Below, piece by piece: positions 9,315-18,531 of a stretch of 64,000 bases of DNA (its first letter is position 1; each line of letters begins with the position of its first letter). The notes beneath the pieces were generated by a model. The model was not told the origin of the DNA. It ran no database searches and saw only the letters and a list, made by a program, of their open reading frames with translations. Position numbers and translations under genes: made by a program. Source of the DNA: Clostridium_AQ sp900552125 (GTDB taxonomy: Bacteria > Bacillota_I > Bacilli_A > Erysipelotrichales > Erysipelotrichaceae). The stretch lies in NCBI GenBank assembly GCA_037892765.1, contig JBBKBW010000001.1; one strand, 5' to 3'.

Positions 9315-12131
9315 TTACCATCGTCCGAATCCATAAAAATGGCTCTGCCAGTATGGAGAGTTGATGGACGTATACTGAACCGGATGCCCACAATGGATCA
9401 TCTGACCATTGCCCACATAGATTCCGATATGCGTTACTGGTTCTCCTGCATCGTAGGTTCCTGTAAAGAAGATCAGATCTCCCGGCTGTGCATCTGACTG
9501 TGATACAGGTGTACAAATGTTGTACAATCCCTGTGCTGTCAACCTCCCGGTGTTTCTAACCCCAGAATGAACTAGGCAGTAACTTACAAATCCAGAACAG
9601 TCAAATCCACTTGGCGAATATCCACCCCACACATATGGTGTTCCAAGATATCTCGCTGCTTCATTTAACAAACGCTGTGCTGCTTCACTGGTATATTCAT
9701 TACCGCCAAAGCCTGCCCCTTCTCCTGTTTCCAGATAAAAGATCGGGTTTAACCGCTCTCCATTTTTCAAAAGTTCAATATGAAGATGGCTCCCTGTAGA
9801 ATTTCCAGTATTTCCTATAAGACCTATCTCATCACCTTTCGTGACGGATGCTCCTGCAGATACACTCCGGCTGCTTAAATGTGCATACCGCAGTTCATAA
9901 CCTTTACTGTCCTTGATTACAACATAATTGCCATAGCTGTCGTTATAAGCAGAAGTTGTAACCGTTCCGGTCAGCCCTGCCATTACTTTTGTCCCTTCCG
10001 GTGCTCCGATATCCATACCATTATGAAGCTGATTTGCTCCTGATATTGGATGAATCCTATATCCATAATAGCTGGTCACACTGGAATACCAGTTAAAATC
10101 AACCGGTGTTGCAAACATCTGCAAGTTGCCTTTTGTATCGTTGTAGGCACTGAACAGTTCTTTCTGGAAAAATCCCAGCCTGTCCTGACAGATTGACATC
10201 AGGTTTCCACTATTTAAGGTGACATTCAGCACATCTACATCTCTTGTCCTGGTCACTTCCACTTCATTGCTTCCATTATCATCTGCCAGATAACATTCCC
10301 ATGTTTGATGTCCATGTGCAGATGCTGCCGCATGACTGTCATAATAGACATCAAACTGTACACCGTATCTTGCGAAAGCTCCGGTATCTTCAACAGTATA
10401 TTCGACACCATTCATAACTACCTTTGTTCCCATTGGTACAAACGGATTGGAAGCATCTACCGCTAAGGTATGATTGGCAGTTGGATATGCTCCACTGGCA
10501 GTCGGTCCTCCGCTCCAAATACCACAACAAATTGGGCAGTTACAATACCCACTGGTCACAACCTGTCCCAAAGATTCTCCAACTCTTACAGTTGCTGTCT
10601 CTGTCACAGTCTCATTGACTGCTTCTGTTTCTAACCGATACTGCAATGCAAAAAGAGCATCCAGTTCTGGCTTTACCTGTTCAAAGGTAAATTCTTCATA
10701 CTTTGCTGACAAATAACTGATCAGGATAAACGGATCATGCTCAATAGGTCCGATGTTATATCGGTATTCCTCATGTCCCGGTTCTTCAGATTCCATGTTG
10801 TTGATCCGCTCCTGCAGATTAGCTTCCAGCTGTGTATAATACAGTTCCGCTTCCCGGATTGCCTGATCCGATGACAGATAACTGGTTCCGGTATAAGTGA
10901 TCACATTTTGTAAAAACACTGCAGAGCAAGACGTGACATTCGTTATGATCAGAAACATCAATCCGATCAGAACTGCTACACTGATATACACCTTCCGGTT
11001 TTCTTTAAAGAAGTTGGTGACCTTACCGCCAATCTTCTTAATATAATCAATCGTACCTTTTGTAGCTGTTCCTACTGTCTGTTCACTTCGCTTCGCTTTG
11101 GCATAATCCCGTTTGATCTGTTGCTTCTGAATCTGTTTTTTCAGCTTCTTCTGCTCCTGATGGGATGCAGCCTGTGCCTGTTTCTCTTCCTGTCTTTCAA
11201 GTCTGCTTCTTTTTCTGGATGCCCACTGTTTCCTGCGTCTGGCACTTCTCTGTTCCAGCCGGTAAACACCTTCGCCGCTTTCTTCTAACTTATGGGCACC
11301 TTCTACCGCCGCATTATCGTCTTCATTTTTGCTGATCTCACGGTGCAATGCTACGGAAGTTGCACTTCCTGCTTTCTTGACAACAGAAGTTTTTTCTGTT
11401 TTCACAGATTCCCCTTCACCAAACTTCAAACGGGATTTTTTCTTTCCAGGAGTTTCTCCTTCATTTGCCTGATAGACCTGTGCTTTCTTGGAATGCTGCT
11501 TTGCTTCCTTTTTCTTTCTTGCTTCTTCATAAGAAAACTTTTTGGCTTTTTCTTTCTGTTTCTGATGGCGGAAATTGACTCCATCCGTATCCATCTGGTT
11601 CAATTTCTCCATATCTTTGTCATTTTTCACAGAAGCACCAGTTTCCTCATAAGCAAACTTCAAACGTTGTTTTTGTTTTGGCTTTTTGCTGCCACCTGTC
11701 TGATTTCTCCGGCTGTCTCCTCTGTTTTCTGATAGATCAGCACGTTTTTCTTTCAGTCTCCCTGACTGTCCGGCTTCGTATTTTTCTGCAAGTCTGGATT
11801 CTTTTCCAACTTCAGCACGGATTCTTTTTCTATTTTGCTGTTTACTACTCTGTCCAAAATCCTCACTTTGCTTCTCTGTCCGTATCAGTTCCGGTGCATC
11901 TCTGGATTTTTGCACAGAGGGACGAATATTTTTCCCACTCCGTTCAGACTGGCGGGGAGACTTATCCACAAGGTTTTCTTCTTTTTCCCCCTGTTTTCTT
12001 CCCATCTGCACATCACCGACACGGTTACTGACACGAACAGAAGATTTATCTGTCAGGTTTTCTTCCACCAGCCCATCCTTGGTCATCTTCTGGACTTTCT
12101 TGTCCCTGACTTTCATTCTCTGTTCTGCCAC
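9315..12131 (-). CDS. Conjugation cell-wall hydrolase: 3D-like, M23 and NlpC/P60 domains
   Basis: 938 residues. The first ~370 are a very basic, low-complexity cytoplasmic region (many Lys/Arg/Gln/Glu), then one transmembrane helix (VYISVAVLIGLMFLIITNV). Outside the membrane come an alpha-helical stretch, a 3D/RlpA-like barrel (YCNCPICCGIWSGG, LAVDASNPFVPMGTKV, VEDTG), an M23 LytM-type metallopeptidase (RIHPISG, HNGMDIGAPEG, HLHIELL) and a C-terminal NlpC/P60 cysteine peptidase (YVWGGYSPSGFDCSGFVSY, THIGIYVG). It should open peptidoglycan locally for the mating channel, like Tn916 Orf14 or PrgK. Three different wall-acting modules in one chain is more than the two usually described. Confidence 0.92.
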   Translation of the reverse strand: MAEQRMKVRDKKVQKMTKDGLVEENLTDKSSVRVSNRVGDVQMGRKQGEKEENLVDKSPRQSERSGKNIRPSVQKSRDAPELIRTEKQSEDFGQSSKQQNRKRIRAEVGKESRLAEKYEAGQSGRLKEKRADLSENRGDSRRNQTGGSKKPKQKQRLKFAYEETGASVKNDKDMEKLNQMDTDGVNFRHQKQKEKAKKFSYEEARKKKEAKQHSKKAQVYQANEGETPGKKKSRLKFGEGESVKTEKTSVVKKAGSATSVALHREISKNEDDNAAVEGAHKLEESGEGVYRLEQRSARRRKQWASRKRSRLERQEEKQAQAASHQEQKKLKKQIQKQQIKRDYAKAKRSEQTVGTATKGTIDYIKKIGGKVTNFFKENRKVYISVAVLIGLMFLIITNVTSCSAVFLQNVITYTGTSYLSSDQAIREAELYYTQLEANLQERINNMESEEPGHEEYRYNIGPIEHDPFILISYLSAKYEEFTFEQVKPELDALFALQYRLETEAVNETVTETATVRVGESLGQVVTSGYCNCPICCGIWSGGPTASGAYPTANHTLAVDASNPFVPMGTKVVMNGVEYTVEDTGAFARYGVQFDVYYDSHAAASAHGHQTWECYLADDNGSNEVEVTRTRDVDVLNVTLNSGNLMSICQDRLGFFQKELFSAYNDTKGNLQMFATPVDFNWYSSVTSYYGYRIHPISGANQLHNGMDIGAPEGTKVMAGLTGTVTTSAYNDSYGNYVVIKDSKGYELRYAHLSSRSVSAGASVTKGDEIGLIGNTGNSTGSHLHIELLKNGERLNPIFYLETGEGAGFGGNEYTSEAAQRLLNEAARYLGTPYVWGGYSPSGFDCSGFVSYCLVHSGVRNTGRLTAQGLYNICTPVSQSDAQPGDLIFFTGTYDAGEPVTHIGIYVGNGQMIHCGHPVQYTSINSPYWQSHFYGFGRW

Positions 12132-12134
12132 TAC

Positions 12135-12245
12135 TTACTCCTCCTTCTTCGGATACCCTTTCCCTGCCTGTAATAAGCAGAGAAAAGCGATGCCGAAAAC
12201 AGCACCGCCACTAAAAGTTAATACATATGAAATTGCTCGTAACAT
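12135..12245 (-). CDS. DUF3789-type single-helix peptide
   Basis: 36 residues read directly from the sequence: MLRAISYVLTFSGGAVFGIA, then LLCLLQAGKGYPKKEE. One transmembrane helix contains the GG-x-x-G motif and the L-L-Q-x-GK ending of DUF3789 proteins, which are found between virB4 and the wall hydrolase in related ICEs. It lies 3 nt upstream of the hydrolase frame and 16 nt after virB4. A ribosome site (AAAGGAGAAAAC) precedes the ATG. Function unknown; probably a membrane component of the mating channel. Confidence 0.75.
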   Translation of the reverse strand: MLRAISYVLTFSGGAVFGIAFLCLLQAGKGYPKKEE

Positions 12246-12261
12246 TGTTTTCTCCTTTGAT

Positions 12262-15056
12262 TTAACCTGCTTCGGAAGTCTCCTCTAAGCGGGTTGTCAT
12301 GATTTTATAGAGGGAATTCTTCGGGAATCTGTCTACAAATGGGATAATGACATTTCCATAGAACAAAAGTCCTTCCCCCTCATTACTGTTGGTTACATAG
12401 GACAGCTGGGTTGGTGAGATATTCAGCTGTTTTGCCAGAATCTGCCTGTCTCCAGAAGCCTGGTTGAGCATATAAATGAAATCAGAGTTTTCAAAAATAT
12501 TCTCGATTTCCCTGGAAGCCAATAAATCTTTGATATTCTGTGTTATCTGATTGTTATTATCAGGTGGCTTTTTATCCACCTCTCTGGGGCTTTCGCCCAT
12601 TTTCATCAGCGTGTCATTTCACGCTCAGCATAGCATATCTTTTTACCACGATTATATCGTACCGGCTGGCAATGCGGCCTCTTGGAGCTGTTATATTCTG
12701 CTTATGCAGGTTCAAGCTCTATGCGTTGCGTGTGGCTATTCTATTATGAATAGCCTTCCACTCGGATTAGGTCGCTACCCCTTTCCCGTTTTTTTCCGCA
12801 TTGATACTTCTGACTTACTTGCCGGTTTCAGTCAGAACGGCGATAGTTTGCACTTTAAGCGACTAACAAGTAACAAACCAGTTCACCAGTTGGAATACCT
12901 CCCCATTTACGGAACCTCTTCCAAATTTCCACACTGTAAGCTGCTGTCTGCTCTTCTTTTAATAGAAGATGGAATTCATCCACATAGTAACGGGTAGATT
13001 TATGAGCGGAACGATTGATAGTCACTCGGTTCCATACCTGGTCCTGCACAATCAACATCCCGATCTTTTTCAGCTGTTTTCCAAGCTCTTTGATATCAAA
13101 ACAAACGATACGATTGTTGATATCTACATTTGTGCGATGATTAAATACATTCAGGGAGCCTGTAACATAAATCTCCAATGAAGTTGCAAGACGCTGTGCT
13201 TCCGACTCTTCCTGTTTCCGCAACAGATTATATAAATCCTCCAGGATTGGCATCTTCTCCGGTACGGGATCGGCAAGATATTCCTGATAAACCAACCGCA
13301 CACAACGGTCAATGATAGTTTTTTCTACCGGCTCCAGTCCATTCTTTCCTCCAACAATCAGCTCACACAACGACAGAATAAAATCCGCTTTCAGTGACAG
13401 TGGATTGTCTTCCTCGGAATAATTCAGGTTCAGATCCATTGGATTGATATACTGGTCAGATACCGGAGAAACCCGTACCACCTGCCCGTGCAGTGCCTGC
13501 ACAAGTGCCGAATATTCGGCTTCTGGATCGCAGACGATGATATCATCTTCTGTGATCAGGAAGCAGTTTGTAATTTCTCTCTTTGCTGAGAAGGACTTAC
13601 CGGAACCTGGTGTACCAAGAATCAGTCCATTCGGGTTCTTCAAACGTTTCCGATCAACCATAATCATGTTGTTGGATAATGCATTCAATCCATAATAAAG
13701 AGCTTCCCCTTCCTGAAACAGTTCCTGTGTCGTAAATGGCACGAAGATCGCTGTTGAAGATGTGGTAAGCCCTCTTTGAATTTCAATTCGATTGACTCCC
13801 AGTGGAATACAGGACATGAGTGCTGCTTCCTGCTGATAATCCAGTTGTTTTAAGGAACAGTTATATTTCTGTGCGATTCCCTGCACCTGGAAAATATTGT
13901 TATCCAGTTTCTGACGCTTCTTTGCGGTATTCATCACCAGAACCGTTACAAGAAACATTCGTTCATTTCTGGACTGCAGATCTTCCAACAGGTTCTTCGC
14001 CTCTTCTCCATAGGTTATAAGGTCCGATGGAAGTACGTCCATATCATAACCGGAACGTACTGCCCGCTTCTGCTCTTCAATCTTCATCTTATCCAGATCT
14101 GAAATCTTACTCTTGATCATTTTGATCGCAGAACTCTGGTCAATGGACTGGATATGAATGTTGACATTGATGCTGTCATCCACATCCAGGAAATCTGCAA
14201 GCATCCGGTCTGTCAGCTCCGGTGCCAGAATCTGCAGGTAACTCACGCTCCCCATCGTTCTTCCCATCAAAAATGTCTGATTCTTGGAAAAGTTAAAGGA
14301 AGTCGGTGCAATAAAATCTTTGGTCTTCAATCCTGTTTCCGGCAACATCTTATACTGGAACTTAAATGGCTCAATCCTATCCTGGTTGAACACATGATAT
14401 AGAATCTCCAGCCGATCCAGACCATTTAAGGAATGTGCCTGTGCCCCCAGAACCTTAAAGTTATTTAAGATATCTGTTTCGATTCTTTCAAGCCTTGGTC
14501 TTGCTACTTTCAAACTCTCTGCTTCAATTCCAAAAGTAATATACTTTGTCTTCACCAGACCATTATTTCCTTTTGAAAGCTGATTTTTCAACATAGTACG
14601 ATACTCTTCACGAATGGCATTGAAGTCATCGTTCTGATCAGGAATGTCAATGCTTTTCTCAAATTCTGCCACATCCACCTGCTGATTGATAAAGGACAGC
14701 TGCACACTGATGGAAGAATCAAAGTAATTTAAGAAATCACAGTAATTTTCAAATATCGTGGTTTTATCCTCATTTAAAGCAAGCTGATAGTTGATGTCAT
14801 AAAACTGAATTGTCTTAGAGAAAAAGGTCTTTGTCACCTGGCAGATACCATCCTGCAGCATCCGAATATACGGAATACTCTGCTGTGCAGTTGTAGGAAT
14901 GTTTTTCTGTTTCCTACGATCCCGTTCCTGCTTCTTCCTACGCTTTTCCTGTTCTCTTTCTTTTCTGCTTGTTTTGTTTCTTCTTTCCTGACGGTTTCTT
15001 TTTTCCGCCAGGGACAGACGCTCCTGCTGAGCCTCCTGCTTTGTCTTTTTTGCCAT
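12262..15056 (-). CDS. VirB4/TraE conjugation ATPase, split by an intervening sequence
   Basis: VirB4-family ATPase that powers the type IV secretion channel. Exon 1 is 12885-15056 (724 codons) and exon 2 is 12262-12546 (94 codons plus stop). Joined, they give 818 residues, normal for the family, and rebuild the conserved segment WGGIPTG-ITQNIKDLL. Walker A is GTPGSGKSFSAKRE and Walker B is YYVDEFHLLL in exon 1. Exon 2 holds SYVTNSNEGEGLLFYGN. Without removal of the insert, exon 1 reads into a stop ten codons later and the conserved C-terminal motif is lost. The ATG at 15056 follows GGAGGGTGTGCCAG; the gene overlaps the PrgI-like gene by 119 nt in another frame. The N-terminus is extremely basic. 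Confidence 0.93.
12547..12884 (-). ncRNA. Candidate ORF-less group I intron in virB4
   Basis: 338 nt with no useful ORF. Minus-strand features that fit a group I intron: exon 1 ends in U and the insert ends in G. P1 pairs exon ACTGGT (12890-12885) with GTTAGT (12867-12862), giving a U-G pair at the splice site. P2 12837-12830/12815-12808. P3 CAATGCGG (12803-12796)/CCGCATTG (12677-12670). P4 CGGG/TCCG (12788-12785/12766-12763). P5 GGT/ACC (12779-12777/12772-12770). P6 GTG/CAC with P6a GGCTATTC/GAATAGCC (12755-12748/12741-12734). P7 GCATA (12724-12720)/TATGC (12637-12633 or 12632-12628). P7.1 and P7.2 12719-12685. P8 ACGAT/ATCGT (12660-12648). The R-like stretch CAACGCATAGA resembles the T4 td CAACGACTAGA, and AAGATA before P7' is the canonical J8/7. 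P9 hairpins follow (one GAAA-capped). P7.1/P7.2 point to subgroup IA. No homing endonuclease is present. Confidence 0.85.
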
Positions 15057-15402
15057 CTGGCACACCCTCCTTTTTTACAAGGGTGGAAATCTCCTGATAA
15101 AAATTTTCTGTCTTATATGGTCTTACCGCCGGACAGATAAACTTCTGTCGAATGATATTTGCCACCACTTTTTCAAAGGGAAGACCGTCTTTTTCATACA
15201 TTGCCATGAAGAAAAATGGAAGCATGATCGTTACCATCAGGATGGCTGCGATACTGGAACCAATTGGTTTTCTCATGACCAGATAAAACGGAATTCCCAC
15301 AACTGCGGCAAGTGAAAAGAAAATCAGCTGCCGCTTTGTCAGATTTAACGCTACTTTTGTTTTGACCTTGGTAAGGTCTTTTGGTACTGGTACATACGCC
15401 AT
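14938..15402 (-). CDS. PrgI-like membrane protein of the mating channel
   Basis: 154 residues. The N-terminus MAYVPVPKDLTKVKTKVA and two transmembrane helices (about residues 27-45 and 49-68: LIFFSLAAVVGIPFYLV, IAAILMVTIMLPFFFMAM) are typical of the PrgI family (VirB3-like), which lies immediately before virB4 in Gram-positive systems. A basic Gly/Lys/Pro-rich tail of about 45 residues is encoded in the same DNA as the start of VirB4 in another frame. A good ribosome site (GAAAGGAGCGC) precedes the ATG. It should help anchor VirB4 at the membrane. Confidence 0.88.
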   Translation of the reverse strand: MAYVPVPKDLTKVKTKVALNLTKRQLIFFSLAAVVGIPFYLVMRKPIGSSIAAILMVTIMLPFFFMAMYEKDGLPFEKVVANIIRQKFICPAVRPYKTENFYQEISTLVKKEGVPDGKKDKAGGSAGASVPGGKKKPSGKKKQNKQKRKRTGKA

Positions 15403-15425
15403 GGTATGCGCTCCTTTCCTGCCCG

Positions 15426-16295
15426 CTAATGGGCATTGAATATTGATTTGCTAAGGCTTCCGGTCTTGAATAATGAAAATGCAAGAATCACGGTATAAGC
15501 CGCTACTGAAAACATTGCTGCATGAAGGTCACTGGATATGGTCATTGCATTTACTAAAACTGCATAAATTCCCACACAGACCATCATGAAGAATCCCTGA
15601 AATGCCAGTGCGAACAAGCCTTTTAAATAGTTGTTTCCGATATTGCCCCATTCCTTATTGGTCATGGTGGCAAACGGAATTGGTGCTATGGAAGTATAAA
15701 GGTAAATTTCTATCATTCTTCCGTACAAGATTACCGTAATGATAATTGACAGAATGTGCATGGTAACACTGATCAACATCGTTTCCATGGATAGCAGGAA
15801 CAAATCCCCTAACTCCATATCCTCCAGGGCATCCACAATCCGTGTAATTGCTTCTGTTGCATCCACCGCAGTGTTTCCTGATATCACCCCGGCGGCATTG
15901 TTGACCACATGCTGGCCAACATCAAAGACCGCCATCGTGATATTGAACGTATTTGTCACCAGATAAATGGCTACATACGCTTTGAAGATCCAGAGGAAAA
16001 TGTTATAAGTCTCAAATTCATGGAAATTGTTTTTCTGTGTTACCATCGTGATCAATTCATAGCACAGGACAAAGGTGATGATCAGTCCCGCAATGGGGAC
16101 AATCACCGTTTGGGATAAATTCTGAATCAGATTAAAAATCCCTGCATTCCATCCCTGCGGTGTCTGTCCCACCTGCCCGGCTATGGTTCCCACCTGCTCA
16201 TTGACAGACGTGAACATGTTATCCAAACTTGACTTGATAAGTCCGATCAGGATATCCTTTATCGCTTCCGTAATTCTCTCAATGATGGTGTTCAT
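15426..16295 (-). CDS. VirB6/TrbL-like polytopic conjugation protein
   Basis: 289 residues. After an amphipathic N-terminus (MNTIIERITEAIKDILIGLIK) there are about six hydrophobic segments (VPIAGLIITFVLCYELITMV, FKAYVAIYLVTNTF, MHILSIIITVILYGRMIEIY, GLFALAFQGFFMMVCVGIYA, VAAYTVILAFSLF). Size and position, between Maff2 and the PrgI-like gene, match the CD0411/CD1112-type VirB6-like proteins of Clostridioides elements. It likely forms part of the translocation pore in the cytoplasmic membrane. Assignment is by topology and context rather than by a catalytic motif. Confidence 0.85.
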   Translation of the reverse strand: MNTIIERITEAIKDILIGLIKSSLDNMFTSVNEQVGTIAGQVGQTPQGWNAGIFNLIQNLSQTVIVPIAGLIITFVLCYELITMVTQKNNFHEFETYNIFLWIFKAYVAIYLVTNTFNITMAVFDVGQHVVNNAAGVISGNTAVDATEAITRIVDALEDMELGDLFLLSMETMLISVTMHILSIIITVILYGRMIEIYLYTSIAPIPFATMTNKEWGNIGNNYLKGLFALAFQGFFMMVCVGIYAVLVNAMTISSDLHAAMFSVAAYTVILAFSLFKTGSLSKSIFNAH

Positions 16296-16307
16296 CTACC
16301 ACTCCTC

Positions 16308-16529
16308 TTATGAGAACAGGGTTGCCAGCTGTGGAATCAGGGTAGTTCCCAGCAGCATGATTCCGGCACCAGCCATCAGCTGTTTGATGCCCTGGCTCTT
16401 AGCGCCGGGATTGTCGTTTCCATATCCTTCCAGAAGGTTTACGACACCCCACACGCCAAGACCTGCGCCGATTGCGACTACAAGAGTTTTTAAAGTTGTA
16501 ATTGCACTGCTAAAAAATGCCATATACAT
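16308..16529 (-). CDS. Maff2-type small membrane protein
   Basis: 73 residues with two hydrophobic helices (LKTLVVAIGAGLGVWGVVNL and MAGAGIMLLGTTLIPQL) separated by a polar loop GYGNDNPGAKSQGIKQ. This layout and the loop sequence are characteristic of the Maff2 family, always found beside virB6-like genes in this ICE class and possibly a VirB2-like channel subunit (inference). It is 12 nt upstream of the VirB6-like gene and downstream of virD4, and is probably cotranscribed with them. Confidence 0.88.
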   Translation of the reverse strand: MYMAFFSSAITTLKTLVVAIGAGLGVWGVVNLLEGYGNDNPGAKSQGIKQLMAGAGIMLLGTTLIPQLATLFS

Positions 16530-16565
16530 TCACCAAAACTGACTTCTTTCAGGTGTTTACGGGAA

Positions 16566-16592
16566 TGAAAAAACACCGACTAAAAAGCCGGC
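16566..16592 (-). terminator. Weak terminator or attenuator between virD4 and Maff2
   Basis: Minus strand: GCCGGC-TTTTTA-GTCGGT (6 bp with two G-U pairs) followed by GTTTTTT. It lies in the 115-nt gap between virD4 and the Maff2 gene. Partial termination could adjust the ratio of coupling ATPase to channel proteins; the stem is weak. Confidence 0.4.
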
Positions 16593-16644
16593 GCACCTAA
16601 TGTCAGTTATTCCTTTCCTCATTATTTTCCGTTCATTCCCAAGG

Positions 16645-18531
16645 TTACTTCGACAGATCTACTTGAATTACCTCCACCTCTTCTTCAGGTTTCGGTGTGT
16701 ACTGCGGATTTAACTCTTTTTCTACTTTGTATCGGTTTTTCTCATTTTCATCTGCAAGATACCGATAATTTTTGTGTTTCGTGATATCATATTTGTCCGA
16801 AAAGAATGGTCTGGCACCACGAATCTGCAGGATACATTTTCCGCCATCCATGACTGCAATCTCATCTTCTGTCATCAGCTGTTTGCCCGTTTTCTGATAA
16901 TTCAGTCCAAAGGATTTCTGATTACTCCTCGTCTCCGAAGTGTTATACAGGTCAATAGTTTCCTTCCCCAGAAGCTCGCTCATTTCCTTTAAGGTAGTTT
17001 TCTCTTTGCCACCAAGGAAAAGCGTAGTATCACAGTTGCCCAGAATCGTATCTGCGCTATCTTTGTACATTGCCTTTAACTGGCTCTGTGACTGCAAAAT
17101 AATAGAAGCAGAGATTTCCCTGCTTCGGATAGTTGCAATCAGCTTGTCAAACTGAGGAATTTGTCCGATGTTGGCAAACTCATCAGCAATGACACGCACA
17201 TGCACCGGAAGTCTTCCACCATATACATCGTCTGCCTTATCGCAAAGCAGATTGAAAAGCTGTGACTGTAACATGGCAATCACAAAATTAAATGTGGTAT
17301 CCGTATCAGACATAATCAGAAACAAGGCTGTTTTCCTATCCCCGATCTTATCCAGTTCCATTTCATCATAAGACATGATCTCTCGAAGCTCTGCGATGTC
17401 AAATGGGGCAAGTCTGGCCCCACAAGATATCAAAATACTTTTCGCTGTCTTTCCAGCCGCCATTTTGTATTTTTTATACTGTCTGACCGCAAAGTGTTGC
17501 GGATCTCTTTCTTCCAGTTCCTGGAACATCATATCCACTGGATTCTGGTAAGTTTCATCCTCTTCACGGGTTTCGCTTTCATTCAAAAGATCAAGAAGGG
17601 TATTCAGATTCTTTTCCTCTTCATCCCCTTCATACCAGATAAAAGCAATCAATGCTGTGTAGAGCAATTTCTCTGCTTTCACCCAAAAATCTTCGGAAGC
17701 TTTTTCCCCTTCGCCTTTGGTATTTACAATGATTGTTGTCACCAGCTTCAGGATATCTTTTTCAGACCGTATATAAGCAAATGGATTGTAATGAAGGGAC
17801 TTGGAAAAATTGATGGTATTCAGAACCTTAATCACATATGGCTCATGTACCACTTTTCCAGATTTATCTTTCATGATATTTCCATTCTTATCTTTCTTAG
17901 GTGGTCCCTTTGCTAACATCTTCCCGCACTCTTCAATCAAAGTGCCTTTCGGATCTGTAATGACCATAGAACAGTTCATCTGCATGACCGATGGTTTTAC
18001 GAAAAAACGTGTCTTACCGGAACCACTGCCGCCGATGACCACTATATTTTTATTTCTTGCATACTTCGGCTGCTTCGGTCTGCTCTCCATGGTCAGTGCT
18101 TCTGTTGCTGTCAATGGAATGTTCATCCATGGATCTTCCGACATATAAGGCTTGATATCCTCTACGGTTCCCCATCTGGCTGAACCATACTCGATGCCTT
18201 TCCGTAATTTCTTTGCATCTGCCTGTTTCTGCCAGACCAACACTTTCAGAACGACTGCAACAACAATACCTGCTAGCAGATCTTTCCAGTTATTGCTTAA
18301 CATAAAACCAGCAAAAATCCGGTCTGCGTGTTCCATTGCATATAAAAGTTTGTTCCCCATATCTTCTCCCGGACTGTTCCGGTAAAGAAAAAATGCCCGG
18401 TCTGCATAGAAAGCAGCCAGAGCATAAGGGATATTTGTAAGAACCAGTTTCTTTTTATCCAGGGCGGACAGCTTACCCCCGATTTTATTCTTCCACTTCT
18501 GCATCAGAGTTTTGCCGCTTTTCTTTTTCAT
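16645..18531 (-). CDS. VirD4-type coupling ATPase (T4CP)
   Basis: 628 residues. It links the relaxase-DNA complex to the secretion channel. Two N-terminal hydrophobic segments (NIPYALAAFYADRAFFLY; DLLAGIVVAVVLKVLV) are followed by a TraG/VirD4 ATPase: Walker A GGSGSGKTRFFVKPS, then VITDPKGTL, Walker B-region VRVIADEFANIGQIP, and the family block IILQSQSQLKAMY. The C-terminal tail is acidic (PEEEVEVIQVDLSK). It overlaps the start of the upstream PcfB-like gene's end by 4 nt, as T4CP and PcfB usually do in these elements. Confidence 0.95.
   Translation of the reverse strand: MKKKSGKTLMQKWKNKIGGKLSALDKKKLVLTNIPYALAAFYADRAFFLYRNSPGEDMGNKLLYAMEHADRIFAGFMLSNNWKDLLAGIVVAVVLKVLVWQKQADAKKLRKGIEYGSARWGTVEDIKPYMSEDPWMNIPLTATEALTMESRPKQPKYARNKNIVVIGGSGSGKTRFFVKPSVMQMNCSMVITDPKGTLIEECGKMLAKGPPKKDKNGNIMKDKSGKVVHEPYVIKVLNTINFSKSLHYNPFAYIRSEKDILKLVTTIIVNTKGEGEKASEDFWVKAEKLLYTALIAFIWYEGDEEEKNLNTLLDLLNESETREEDETYQNPVDMMFQELEERDPQHFAVRQYKKYKMAAGKTAKSILISCGARLAPFDIAELREIMSYDEMELDKIGDRKTALFLIMSDTDTTFNFVIAMLQSQLFNLLCDKADDVYGGRLPVHVRVIADEFANIGQIPQFDKLIATIRSREISASIILQSQSQLKAMYKDSADTILGNCDTTLFLGGKEKTTLKEMSELLGKETIDLYNTSETRSNQKSFGLNYQKTGKQLMTEDEIAVMDGGKCILQIRGARPFFSDKYDITKHKNYRYLADENEKNRYKVEKELNPQYTPKPEEEVEVIQVDLSK

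Noticed and set aside
9275..9391. Longer start of the DUF4315 protein
   Set aside because: It overlaps the end of the wall hydrolase; the internal Met with GGAGAAG fits the family start.
12262..12606. Separate short gene starting MKMGESPREVDKK
   Set aside because: The first ~20 codons lie in the intron; from ITQNIKDLL on it is simply VirB4 exon 2.
12547..12884. Group II intron
   Set aside because: The 5' end is GAACTGG instead of GTGYG, no domain V-like hairpin (AGC...GAAA...GTT) is present and the 3' end is G instead of AY. The group I model explains it better.
12262..15056. virB4 as a plain pseudogene
   Set aside because: Both parts are otherwise perfect in frame and motifs, and the break is one clean insertion with structured RNA.
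16183..16542. Plus-strand frame antisense to Maff2 and VirB6-like genes
   Set aside because: No start signal; both minus-strand genes are well supported.
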